A stretch of 64,000 bases of DNA, from contig DATMFO010000009.1 in the NCBI GenBank assembly GCA_035556135.1, positions 267,397-331,396 of the forward strand. Direction: 5' to 3'. A model generated the notes under the pieces. That model was not told the DNA's origin. It saw only the letters and a list, made by a program, of their open reading frames with translations, and made no database searches. The position numbers were made by a program, and so were the translations under genes. The stretch's first letter is position 1. The number at the start of each line of letters is the position of its first letter. This DNA comes from ZC4RG30 sp035556135 (lineage in GTDB: Bacteria > Pseudomonadota > Gammaproteobacteria > Steroidobacterales > Steroidobacteraceae). This document shows positions 1 to 7,805 of this stretch, piece after piece.

Positions 1-780
1 CACCTGGAAGGAGCGGCCATCGCTGAAGCGCAGGTCGAAGTTGCGGGCGTTGGCGGCATTGAGCAGGCGCAGGCGCACGAGGCCGCGGGGCACTCTGGCG
101 ACGGGCGCGAATGCGCCATTGACGATGAGGGTGTCGCCGCGCATGCCCATCATGCGTGAGGGCCCGGCGGCGGCGTAGACGAGAGCGCCACTGCGGTCAA
201 ACTGGCGGTCCTGGAGGATGAGGGGCAGGTCATCGATGCCGTAGTTGCGCGGCAGTCCGAGCCGCTCGCCCGTGCCGTCCTCGATGATCATCAGGCTGGC
301 AAGGCCCATGTAGACCTGCCGCCCCGAGTCGTAGTGCGGATGGGCGTGGTACCAGGCGGTGGTCTCGGGCTGGTCGATCTTGAGCACGGGGCGCCAGGTG
401 CTGGCCGGTCTGATCACGACATGTGGACCGCCATCCACCGCGGCAGGCACGTGCACGCCATGCCAGTGCGCCGTCGTGTCGCGATCGAGCCGGTTCTCGA
501 CACTGACCTGGACTTCATCACCCTTGCGTACGCGCAGCACGGGGCCGAGACAGGGAGCAGAGAAGCCCAGGGTCCGCGTCGGCGATCCCGGCAGGAATGC
601 GTGGCGCCCTGGCGCGGCAACGAGCTGGATCAGGCCGTTGGCGGCCCTGGCATCACGCAGCTCGGGAATGGGCAGCGCGGTTTCGAAGCGCGCGGCCTGC
701 GCCCCTGCGCCCATGGGGCCGATGAGGGAGCTGGCGGCTGCAGCAGCGCCGCTGGAGAGGAATCGGCGACGCGTCACCAT
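1..780 (-). CDS. multicopper oxidase, Tat-exported (3' end outside window)
   Basis: The reading frame is open from the ATG at 780 to the window edge, giving 260 residues without a stop, so the C-terminal copper-binding part is missing here. The N-terminus has a twin-arginine signal (RRRFL at residues 4-8, then an Ala-rich stretch). HWHG at 105-108 and HAH at 145-147 are the first two copper-ligand motifs of multicopper oxidases (type 2/type 3 site), and the spacing fits the CueO/laccase/SufI cupredoxin fold. These enzymes oxidise Cu(I), Fe(II) or phenols in the periplasm. It is the last gene of the minus-strand flavin-redox operon, 50 bp after the flavoprotein reductase, which suggests metal redox chemistry. 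Whether the C-terminal ligands are present, so oxidase or SufI-like, cannot be seen. Confidence 0.85.
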   Translation of the reverse strand, partial: MVTRRRFLSSGAAAAASSLIGPMGAGAQAARFETALPIPELRDARAANGLIQLVAAPGRHAFLPGSPTRTLGFSAPCLGPVLRVRKGDEVQVSVENRLDRDTTAHWHGVHVPAAVDGGPHVVIRPASTWRPVLKIDQPETTAWYHAHPHYDSGRQVYMGLASLMIIEDGTGERLGLPRNYGIDDLPLILQDRQFDRSGALVYAAAGPSRMMGMRGDTLIVNGAFAPVARVPRGLVRLRLLNAANARNFDLRFSDGRSFQV

Positions 781-830
781 GGCACACTCCTGTTCCGGCG
801 GCGGATACGCAGCCTCGACCACCGGTGCGT

Positions 831-2213
831 TCAGTATACGTCGCGGCGGTAACGTCCCTGCTGCTGCAGCTGCGCCAGCAGCGGCTCGCCCAGGTGCTCG
901 CGCAGCACCTCGGCGACGCCTTCCGCCATGCCCTTGAGGCTGCCGCACACGTAGATGGCCGCGCCGGCATCCACCCATTCGCGCAGCCGTTCGCCTTGCG
1001 CGCGCAGGCGGTCCTGCACGTAGCGCTCGGCGTGGCCATCGCGTGAATAGACCAGATCAAGGCGCGTGAGCACGCCAGTGGCCTGCCATGCGGCGATTTC
1101 CGCGGCATAGGGTGCGTCGTGCGCAGCCTGGCGCTCGCCGAACAGCAGCCACTGGCGCAGCGCAGGGCCGCCGGCATGGCGCTCCAGTGCGCGCTGCTTC
1201 AGGTGCGCGCGCAGGCCGGCAAGCCCGGTGCCATTGCCGATCAGGATGAGGTCGCGGCCCGAGTTGTCACCGAGGCGGAACTGGCTGTGGGAACGCAGGC
1301 GGGCCTGCACGAGGGTGCCGATCGCTGCGTCGTGGGTGAGCCAGCCGGAAGCGAGCCCCGCGCTGCCATCTTCGCGCCGCTCCAGGCGCACCATCAGGTG
1401 CAGGGCTCCATCCGCGGGAATCGACGCAATGGAATAGCTGCGCGGGTGATCGGGGTCTGCCGGCACTTGTACCTGCAGCAGATCGCCGGACTGCCAGCCG
1501 CTGGTGGTCCCCTCCTTTCGCACCAGCTCGATGTGGAACAGCGGGCCGCCGAGGCTGCCGGGATTCAGGTGCTCGCGGGCGCGCAGTATCCAGGGTTCGA
1601 AGGGCGGTCCCTGCCAGTCCGGCAGGTCGGGAAGGGTTGCGATGACGCCGAGGCTTTCCCGCCAGGCCTGCAAGGCCTGCGCATCGCCATTGTCCACGTC
1701 GATGCGCTGGAAGAGCGGCCGCGCGCCGCGCTGCTGCAGCCATTCGTCCAGCTGCCTGCCGAAGCCGCAGAAGTGACGGTAGCTGCTGTCGCCGAGCACC
1801 AGGAGTCCGTAACGCAATCCCGACAGATCCACAGCGGAGTCGCGCATCACTTCTGCAACGAAGTGGGCTGCATTGTCCGGGGGATCGCCCTCTCCATACG
1901 TGCTGACGACCAGCAGGGCCTGCGCGGTGGATCGAAGCGCCGCGGCATCCAGTGCTGCAAAGGAGCGCAGCTGCACCGCGACGCCGGCGGCCTGCAATGC
2001 GCTGGTCGTCTGCATGGCCAGGCCCTCTGCAGTGCCGGTCTGGCTTGCCCAGGCCACCAGCAGCGCCGGATGCTGCGGGTCGCCGCCTGGAGCAGCCATG
2101 CTGGCTGCGACAAGGCGTCGCGCACGCACCCGCCGCCACACGCCGATGCAGAGCAGGATGTATGCAAAGGTGGCGGTCGCAGCCAGCAGCAGATGCGCGG
2201 GATCGGTATTCAT
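831..2213 (-). CDS. membrane-anchored flavodoxin/ferredoxin-reductase (CysJ-like)
   Basis: 460 residues. One N-terminal membrane helix (about 8-26) is followed by a flavodoxin domain: SQTGTAE at 57-63 and STYGEGDPP at 104-112 bind FMN, and LGDSSY lies near 140-145. A ferredoxin-NADP reductase module follows, with RSYS at 258-261 for FAD, GNGTGLA at 326-332 for NADPH, and YVCGS at 421-425. This is the layout of sulfite reductase flavoprotein subunits, but no hemoprotein CysI is nearby. The membrane anchor and the adjacent PepSY, DUF2271 and ApbE genes instead point to passing NADPH electrons into the membrane for extracytosolic reduction, probably of a metal chelate. It begins 7 bp after apbE, so the two are probably translated together. 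Family assignment is firm; the acceptor is inferred. Confidence 0.9.
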   Translation of the reverse strand: MNTDPAHLLLAATATFAYILLCIGVWRRVRARRLVAASMAAPGGDPQHPALLVAWASQTGTAEGLAMQTTSALQAAGVAVQLRSFAALDAAALRSTAQALLVVSTYGEGDPPDNAAHFVAEVMRDSAVDLSGLRYGLLVLGDSSYRHFCGFGRQLDEWLQQRGARPLFQRIDVDNGDAQALQAWRESLGVIATLPDLPDWQGPPFEPWILRAREHLNPGSLGGPLFHIELVRKEGTTSGWQSGDLLQVQVPADPDHPRSYSIASIPADGALHLMVRLERREDGSAGLASGWLTHDAAIGTLVQARLRSHSQFRLGDNSGRDLILIGNGTGLAGLRAHLKQRALERHAGGPALRQWLLFGERQAAHDAPYAAEIAAWQATGVLTRLDLVYSRDGHAERYVQDRLRAQGERLREWVDAGAAIYVCGSLKGMAEGVAEVLREHLGEPLLAQLQQQGRYRRDVY

Positions 2214-2219
2214 GACGGT

Positions 2220-3230
2220 TCAGGCAATCAGCGCGCGGAACGCACTGCTGCAATGTTCGACCACGCCGCCATCCACACGCTCGATCCACTGTGCTGCGAG
2301 CTTCTCGGTTTCGGCCACTGCCATGCCGGCCCGGGCACCCAGCACCATCAGCGCCGTGGACCAGGCATCGGCCAGCATGCACTCCGCATGCAGCACGGTT
2401 ACCGCGCACACGCCGTTGTCCACGGGGTATCCGCTGCGTGGATCGATGCAATGGCTGTAGCGACGACCCGCCGTGCTGAACGCCTGCAGGTAGTCACCGG
2501 AAGTCGCCACCGACAGTCCGTGCAGCGCAATGCGCGTGGGGAGGATGGCTTCCGCGCCGGGTGGCAGCTGCACTTGCACCCACCAGGGCTGGCCATCGGG
2601 CTTCATGCCCGCGCCGCGCAACTCGCCGCCGATATCCACCAGGTGGTGTGTGATGCCTTCGCTACGCAGGAAGCGGCCGACCTCATCGACAGCAAATCCC
2701 TTGGCCACCGCTGACAGATCCAGCTGCAGCCCGCCCGGCTGGTGCAGTCGCATGGCGGCTGTGTCCACCTGCAGGCGCCGCCAGCCACAGCGTTGCAGCG
2801 CTGCGGTGACCTGCTCCGGCTGGGGCATTGAAAACCCCGGCTCATGATGGCGCCCCGATGCGCCGAAACCCCAGAGGCTCACCAGCTCCCCGGACGTCGG
2901 ATCCAGTGCGCCATCGCTGGCCCTCGCCACCTGCAAGGCACAGCCGAGCACCAGCGCAAAATCCAGCGGCAGCGGCAACCAGCTTCCCGGCGCGGCGTGG
3001 TTGAAGCGCGAGATCAGCGACTGTGGTTCCCAGGTGCTCATCTGCTCGATGACCCGCGCCAGCACCGCCTCGATGCCGGCTTGCACCCGCCCGCGGTCGA
3101 TGCGGCCCTCGTCCACCCAGGTGACGGACCAGGGGCAGCCCATGCCGCGGCCAGCGAACCGGTCGATGCGGCTGTCCGCAGCGGGAGCCCTTGCGCTGAC
3201 CCGCTGGGGAACCAGCACCCGTGTGCTCAT
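2220..3230 (-). CDS. apbE: FAD:protein FMN transferase ApbE
   Basis: 336 residues. ApbE attaches FMN covalently to Thr or Ser of extracytosolic redox proteins, using FAD. Family motifs are visible in order: the STWEP...SRFN region (65-77), AKGFAVD (176-182), DIGGELRG (199-206), ATSGDY (242-247) and CIDPRSG (261-267) with the downstream metal-site Asp. No lipobox or clear signal peptide is seen at the N-terminus, unlike many ApbE proteins, so the annotated start or the export route is uncertain. It sits between the DUF2271 gene (25 bp upstream) and the reductase (6 bp downstream). The likely substrate is the DUF2271 protein, which carries an ApbE-type acceptor motif. Confidence 0.92.
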   Translation of the reverse strand: MSTRVLVPQRVSARAPAADSRIDRFAGRGMGCPWSVTWVDEGRIDRGRVQAGIEAVLARVIEQMSTWEPQSLISRFNHAAPGSWLPLPLDFALVLGCALQVARASDGALDPTSGELVSLWGFGASGRHHEPGFSMPQPEQVTAALQRCGWRRLQVDTAAMRLHQPGGLQLDLSAVAKGFAVDEVGRFLRSEGITHHLVDIGGELRGAGMKPDGQPWWVQVQLPPGAEAILPTRIALHGLSVATSGDYLQAFSTAGRRYSHCIDPRSGYPVDNGVCAVTVLHAECMLADAWSTALMVLGARAGMAVAETEKLAAQWIERVDGGVVEHCSSAFRALIA

Positions 3231-3255
3231 CCCGATGCCTTCAGGGCCGATATCT

Positions 3256-3867
3256 TCAGGGCGTCACCACGAACTCGACCGCACCCAGTTCCGACCTGCC
3301 TGTGGTCTTGCCGGACTGCGCGGCGCCCAGCGGCAAGGTGATGGGAATGGACACCACTTCATCTCCGCCATGCTCGCGCGCGGCCTCGACCATCAGCTTG
3401 TACTTGCCGGGAGGCAGCTTCGCGAGCTTCGGGTCTGCATCAGTGAAGGTGAGTTCATGCGTGCCGGCCGCGCGACTGGCGCTGGTGAGGCCATCCACCG
3501 GGAATTGCAGGTTGTGGCCACTGTCTGCCCACCACTGGCGCACTTCATTCAGCCATCGCGCGCCACCGGCCGGCATGGATCCGAAGCCGGGGGGTGGGCC
3601 CATGCCGGGTGGCGGGCCCATGCCGCCGCCGGGCGGCGCCGGCCCCCTGCGGCGCGGGGATTCGATCTGGTACCAGACGGCGAGATCGGAAGCGAAGGAG
3701 TTGTCTTCCTTGCGCAGCCACACTGCCACGTAGGGACGGTTTGGTCCGCGCGGCCCATTGCTGGCGATTTCCGGCAGCGTGATCCTGATCGACAGATTTG
3801 CTGCCAGCGACGGCGCGGCAGCCAGGACTCCCGCCGTCGTCAGCAGCCAGTTTCTTACCGGTTTCAT
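3256..3867 (-). CDS. periplasmic DUF2271 protein, probable flavinylated electron carrier
   Basis: 203 residues with a cleavable signal peptide (about 1-23, ending SLAA). The conserved core matches DUF2271: PYVAVW (45-50), LAVWY (62-66), a W-rich WLNEVRQWW (105-113) and EAAREHGG (161-168). VDGLTSAS at 124-131 fits the D-x-x-[ST]-[GS]-A-[ST] signature recognised by ApbE, with Ser131 as predicted FMN acceptor. A Pro/Gly/Met-rich insertion (about 71-100, repeated GPPPG) interrupts the domain. The gene is 9 bp downstream of the PepSY gene and 25 bp ahead of apbE. Role by context: a flavin carrier between the membrane PepSY protein and an external acceptor. The domain is clear; flavinylation is inferred from the motif. 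Confidence 0.82.
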   Translation of the reverse strand: MKPVRNWLLTTAGVLAAAPSLAANLSIRITLPEIASNGPRGPNRPYVAVWLRKEDNSFASDLAVWYQIESPRRRGPAPPGGGMGPPPGMGPPPGFGSMPAGGARWLNEVRQWWADSGHNLQFPVDGLTSASRAAGTHELTFTDADPKLAKLPPGKYKLMVEAAREHGGDEVVSIPITLPLGAAQSGKTTGRSELGAVEFVVTP

Positions 3868-3876
3868 CTTCGACTC

Positions 3877-4515
3877 CTAGTGAATGAACAACGCCGCGAT
3901 CACCAGCGGCACCAGCAGCCCGGCGCCAACCAGCGGCCACGTAAGCGCGCGGTTGGCAGCGTGCATCTTGAGGATCACGAATCCGGTCACGGCGAAGATC
4001 ACGCAGGCGGCGGCGATCAGGTCGATGAACCAGGACCAGCCGCTGCCCGTGTGGCGCCCCTTGTGCAGGTCGTTCAGGTAGGCCACCCAGCCTGCATCGG
4101 TGACATGGTATTCACCGGCGCCGCGCACCAGGTCCAGCCGCAGCCAGGCGTCGCCGCCGGGCCTTTCGAGCGTGAACATGATCTCCTCGGCCTTCCAGTC
4201 GGCGTTGCGGTTGGCCGTATCGACGCCGAAAGCCTCGCGGATCCAGTCGCGCAGTGCATCGGTGGGCGGGGCTTCCCCTTCGCCGTTCTGCCGGATGTCT
4301 TCCACCAGGGCGGCGACCAGGGCGGGCGGCATGTCCTTGTCCAGCGAGCGGAACTGCTGCTGCGTGGATTCCAGGCTGCTGGCGTGATTGAGCGTGATGC
4401 CGGTGACGGCGAAGAACAGCAGGCCCATCAGCGCGACAGCGGAGCTGATCCAGTGCCACTCGTGCATTCGTTTGAGCCAGATCGCGCGCTGGCGTGTCGC
4501 TGCTGCGGATTTCAC
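3877..4515 (-). CDS. PepSY-associated transmembrane protein
   Basis: 212 residues. There is one helix near the N-terminus (about 21-42, preceded by the His-rich segment HEWH), a periplasmic PepSY-like domain, and two C-terminal helices (about 157-180 and 190-211). PepSY membrane proteins of this size are found with siderophore-receptor and flavin-transferase genes and are thought to carry electrons, often through heme or flavin, across the inner membrane. It is the first gene of the five-gene minus-strand operon and is divergent from the TonB-dependent receptor, so both are probably controlled from the 254-bp gap between them. Confidence 0.85.
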   Translation of the reverse strand: MKSAAATRQRAIWLKRMHEWHWISSAVALMGLLFFAVTGITLNHASSLESTQQQFRSLDKDMPPALVAALVEDIRQNGEGEAPPTDALRDWIREAFGVDTANRNADWKAEEIMFTLERPGGDAWLRLDLVRGAGEYHVTDAGWVAYLNDLHKGRHTGSGWSWFIDLIAAACVIFAVTGFVILKMHAANRALTWPLVGAGLLVPLVIAALFIH

Positions 4516-4769
4516 TCGCTACAACCCGGTGTTGCCTTCTGTCGCCACAGGTATAGCGCCGAATTTGGGACGAATTGGGGATGGATGTCGCGACGTGGAT
4601 TGCTGGCGCGGTGCGATACATGAAGATTCTGCAAGACTCGCCAGACATGACGCAGCTGGCCGTAATGTTTCCTTGATTGGATCGTCTAGTGCGGGGATGA
4701 GTGGGCCATCCCACTGCGTTTGATCTCGCAACTGGTTTGCAACAAGCAGAACAAGGTCAGGGATGATTC
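4516..4769. promoter_or_regulatory. divergent control region, redox operon / TonB receptor
   Basis: A 254-bp gap must hold promoters for both directions. I see no sigma-70 promoter or Fur-type box I would call with confidence. A short dyad, AGTGGG-ccat-CCCACT, lies at 4700-4715, about 55 bp before the receptor start. The receptor has a reasonable ribosome-binding site (AGGTCAGGG) just upstream of the ATG at 4770. Confidence 0.3.
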
Positions 4770-7625
4770 ATGAACCACCGAGCAGTCGCATGGCCCGGCG
4801 CCGGGCGTAACTTTTCCTGTGGGCTGTCCGCCATCTGCGGGCTGCTGGCGTTTCCGATGGCCTGGAGTGCCGAAGCCGAGGTGCCGGCTGCGACAGAGGA
4901 AGTCGTGGCCGATGAAAGGACCGAGGCGGAACGGCTTGCCGACGAGGAGCTTCCCGAGCTGGAAGAAGTGGTTGTCTACGGCACCAGCGGCAAGGCGGTG
5001 GCCGGGCTCACGGCGGAATCCGAGCTCGGGCCCGCTGCTCTTGCCCTTTATGGCGCCAATACAGTGGGTGACCTGATCGGCCAGGTCGCACAGGACGTGG
5101 ACAACAGCGCCGAGGGCCCGGTGATCCTTATCAATGGTCGCCCGGCCAATGGCATCAGCAGCGTGAACGACCTGCCGCCGGAAGTGGTGCAGTCGTTCCA
5201 GGTGCTGCCACCGCAGGCTGCCGCGGCGCTGGGCTATTCACCCACGCGGCGCGTGATCAACGTGGTGCTGCGGCAGAGCTTCGCGCAGGAGACAGCGAAT
5301 GTGACCATGCGCGCCGCCACCGCGGGGAAGGGCCGCAGCGCGGATGCGAATGTGAGTTCGATCCGCCTGCAGGGCAACAGCATCCGGCAGTTCACGTTGC
5401 GGGCGTCAAAGACGGAACCCCTGCTGGAGTCCGACCGGGACATCCTCAGCCAGCCGACGACGATGCCTTATGACCTGCTGGGCAACGTGGTGTCGTTCCC
5501 CATCGCAGGTGGCGAGATCGATCCGAACCTGAGCGCGCTGGCAGGAACTCCGGTCACGGTGGCCGGTGTGCCGACGGGCACGGCCGATCCTACGCTGGAA
5601 GATTTCGCCGCACAGGCGAATGAGGCACACCTCAGTGACATGGGTCGCTACCGCACGCTGCTGTCGGACCAATACACCTTCGGCTTGAACGGCAACTGGA
5701 ACGTGCCGCTGCCGCGCGCCATGTCGCTGAGCATGAACATGAACGCGGACCGCAGCCAGTCCGTGTCGCAGACCGGTGCGACCAGTGTGTTGCTGCATGT
5801 GCCGGCGTCTTCGCCGTTCTCGCCGTTCAGCCAGGATGTCGGTGTGGCGCGTTACCTGGGTCATCCGCTGGAGCAGCAGAACGACCCGTGGAGCGTGAAC
5901 TTCAACGGCACGCTCAATTCGCAGCTGGGCAAGTGGCGCACGCTGCTCAACAGCAACTTCAGCTGGCGCGAGTCCGCCACCGTGAGCGAGCGGCGGCTTG
6001 ATACTTCTGCGTTGCAGTCGGCGATCGACGCGGGCACGGCGAACCCCTTCGGCACAGGGGCACTGGACCTCGTGGGCGACATGCTCACGGACCGCGCCAC
6101 CTCGCGTGGCTACAACGCGGCGTTGCAGCTGCAGACCTCGGCCACGCTGTTCACGATGCCGGCGGGTCCGGCGACGTTCTCGGCCCGCGGCGAGCTGCGG
6201 CAGAGCGAGCAGCGTTCGCGCACGGTGGGCGTCAACAACGTCTCGAGCCGCAACAAGCGGCAGGATGAGCTGGCGTTTGCTTCGCTGCAGGTCCCGCTGT
6301 TCGGGCGGCCGCCTTCACAGCCATTTGCCATGAATACTGTGCAGGTGACGCGGCAGGCTGCGGGCGCACCCCCCGCTGGTGCAACACAGGGCGCACCCCC
6401 ACCCGGAGGACCGCCGGGCGCGCCGCCAGGTGCGCAGCGCCAGCAGGCGGCACCCGCCTCCCGCCCTTCACCCGCCGCTGCACCAACCACCATGCCGCCG
6501 CCCAACCCCCTGGCCGCGCAGCCGGCCACTTTCGGCATGGGCGCGGAGCTTTCTGGCAGCGCACGCGACGTGACCGTCGTGGGCACCTTGTTCGACTACG
6601 GCTACGGCCTCAACTGGCGCTGGGGCAACCGCCTCACCATGCGCGCCGGCGTGAACCACGAGAAGGTGGCACCGCAGCCGGAGTCGCTCACCAATCCCAT
6701 CGTCACCATCGACGATTATCGCACCTATGACTTCGTGCGCCAGGAGACGGTGCTGGTGCGCTACATCACCGGCGGCAATCCCGACCTCGAGGTGGAGAAC
6801 CGCCGGCGCATCACCTTCGGCGGCACGGCCCGGCCATTGGTCAGCGTCGACTTCACGTTGAATGCCGAGTACCAGCGCACCATCGGCCGCGACGCGGTAT
6901 CGCAGCTTCCGGCGGTGAGCGAGGACGTGCAGCTGGCTTTTCCCGATCGCTATGTGCGCGATGCCGAAGGCCGGCTGATTGAAGTGGATGCGCGGCTGGT
7001 GTCGTTCGAGCGCACAGAGACCGAACAGATTCGCTGGGGCGCAAACTTCCGCCGCGCTTTCGCCGTGCCGCAGGTGGCGCCCACGACGCTGGCCAGTGGC
7101 CCGCGCATCATCATCAATGATGGCAGCGCCGGCGATGAGCTGTCGGGCGCCGGCTGGCGCGTGAACGCGAACTTCACGCATACCTGGATACTCGCGAACA
7201 AGCGCCTGGCGCGCACGGGCCTGCCGGAGCAGGACCTGCTGGCCGGCGGCGTGGGCCTGGGCAGCAGCATCTCGCGCCACAGTGTGCAGGGCCGCTTCGG
7301 CGTGGGCCACAATGGCATCGGCATGCAGCTCGCCGGCAACTGGCGCAGCCGCACGCGCATCACCGCCGGCACGTCGGATGATCCCAACGACATCACCTTC
7401 AGCTCACTGCTGCGGTTTGATCTCTCCGCATTCGCCAACCTTGGCACCGTGTTTCCCTCCAGCCCGCTGCTGAAGGATTCGCGCGTGACGCTGGGCGTGG
7501 ACAACCTGCTCGACGCCCACCAGAAGGTGCGCGACGAGGATGGCATCACACCGCTGCGCTACCAGCGCTACCTGCTGGACTCACGCGGCCGCATGGTCTC
7601 GCTGTCGCTGCGCAAGATGTTCTGA
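4770..7625 (+). CDS. TonB-dependent outer-membrane receptor
   Basis: 951 residues: signal peptide (about 1-35), an acidic stretch with a TonB-box-like EEVVVYG (residues 70-76), a plug domain (VILINGRPANG, then ALGYSPTRRVINVVL), and a long beta barrel ending in Phe (SLRKMF), as barrel-assembly signals require. An unusual Pro/Ala/Gly-rich segment (about residues 530-590, repeated PPGG/APP) interrupts the barrel and probably forms an extracellular loop. Divergent from the PepSY/DUF2271/ApbE/reductase operon; such pairings suggest import of a metal chelate whose metal is reduced in the periplasm. The ligand cannot be read from the sequence. Confidence 0.88.
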   Translation: MNHRAVAWPGAGRNFSCGLSAICGLLAFPMAWSAEAEVPAATEEVVADERTEAERLADEELPELEEVVVYGTSGKAVAGLTAESELGPAALALYGANTVGDLIGQVAQDVDNSAEGPVILINGRPANGISSVNDLPPEVVQSFQVLPPQAAAALGYSPTRRVINVVLRQSFAQETANVTMRAATAGKGRSADANVSSIRLQGNSIRQFTLRASKTEPLLESDRDILSQPTTMPYDLLGNVVSFPIAGGEIDPNLSALAGTPVTVAGVPTGTADPTLEDFAAQANEAHLSDMGRYRTLLSDQYTFGLNGNWNVPLPRAMSLSMNMNADRSQSVSQTGATSVLLHVPASSPFSPFSQDVGVARYLGHPLEQQNDPWSVNFNGTLNSQLGKWRTLLNSNFSWRESATVSERRLDTSALQSAIDAGTANPFGTGALDLVGDMLTDRATSRGYNAALQLQTSATLFTMPAGPATFSARGELRQSEQRSRTVGVNNVSSRNKRQDELAFASLQVPLFGRPPSQPFAMNTVQVTRQAAGAPPAGATQGAPPPGGPPGAPPGAQRQQAAPASRPSPAAAPTTMPPPNPLAAQPATFGMGAELSGSARDVTVVGTLFDYGYGLNWRWGNRLTMRAGVNHEKVAPQPESLTNPIVTIDDYRTYDFVRQETVLVRYITGGNPDLEVENRRRITFGGTARPLVSVDFTLNAEYQRTIGRDAVSQLPAVSEDVQLAFPDRYVRDAEGRLIEVDARLVSFERTETEQIRWGANFRRAFAVPQVAPTTLASGPRIIINDGSAGDELSGAGWRVNANFTHTWILANKRLARTGLPEQDLLAGGVGLGSSISRHSVQGRFGVGHNGIGMQLAGNWRSRTRITAGTSDDPNDITFSSLLRFDLSAFANLGTVFPSSPLLKDSRVTLGVDNLLDAHQKVRDEDGITPLRYQRYLLDSRGRMVSLSLRKMF

Positions 7626-7727
7626 GGCGGTCCGGGGTTCCCGGCCGTACCCGGTCGTACCCGATTGCGCCCGGCTGTGCGTGATCCAACTGGCCTTCGG
7701 GGCGTGTGAGCCGAGTTTTCTTTGAGG

Positions 7728-7777
7728 CGTGGACGATCGGCAAATTCGGCCCGGCGGAAATTTGCCGATCGTCCACG
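7728..7777. repeat. perfect 19-bp inverted repeat, 12-nt loop
   Basis: The left arm CGTGGACGATCGGCAAATT (7728-7746) and its exact reverse complement (7759-7777) flank a 12-nt GC-rich loop. It lies between the convergent receptor and MFS genes, the usual place for a bidirectional terminator, but neither side carries a clear U-tract. It could be a factor-dependent terminator, an mRNA 3'-end stabiliser, or a protein-binding palindrome. Confidence 0.85.
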
Positions 7778-7805
7778 AGTGGCGCCGTTCGCCGAACTGC
7801 GGCCG

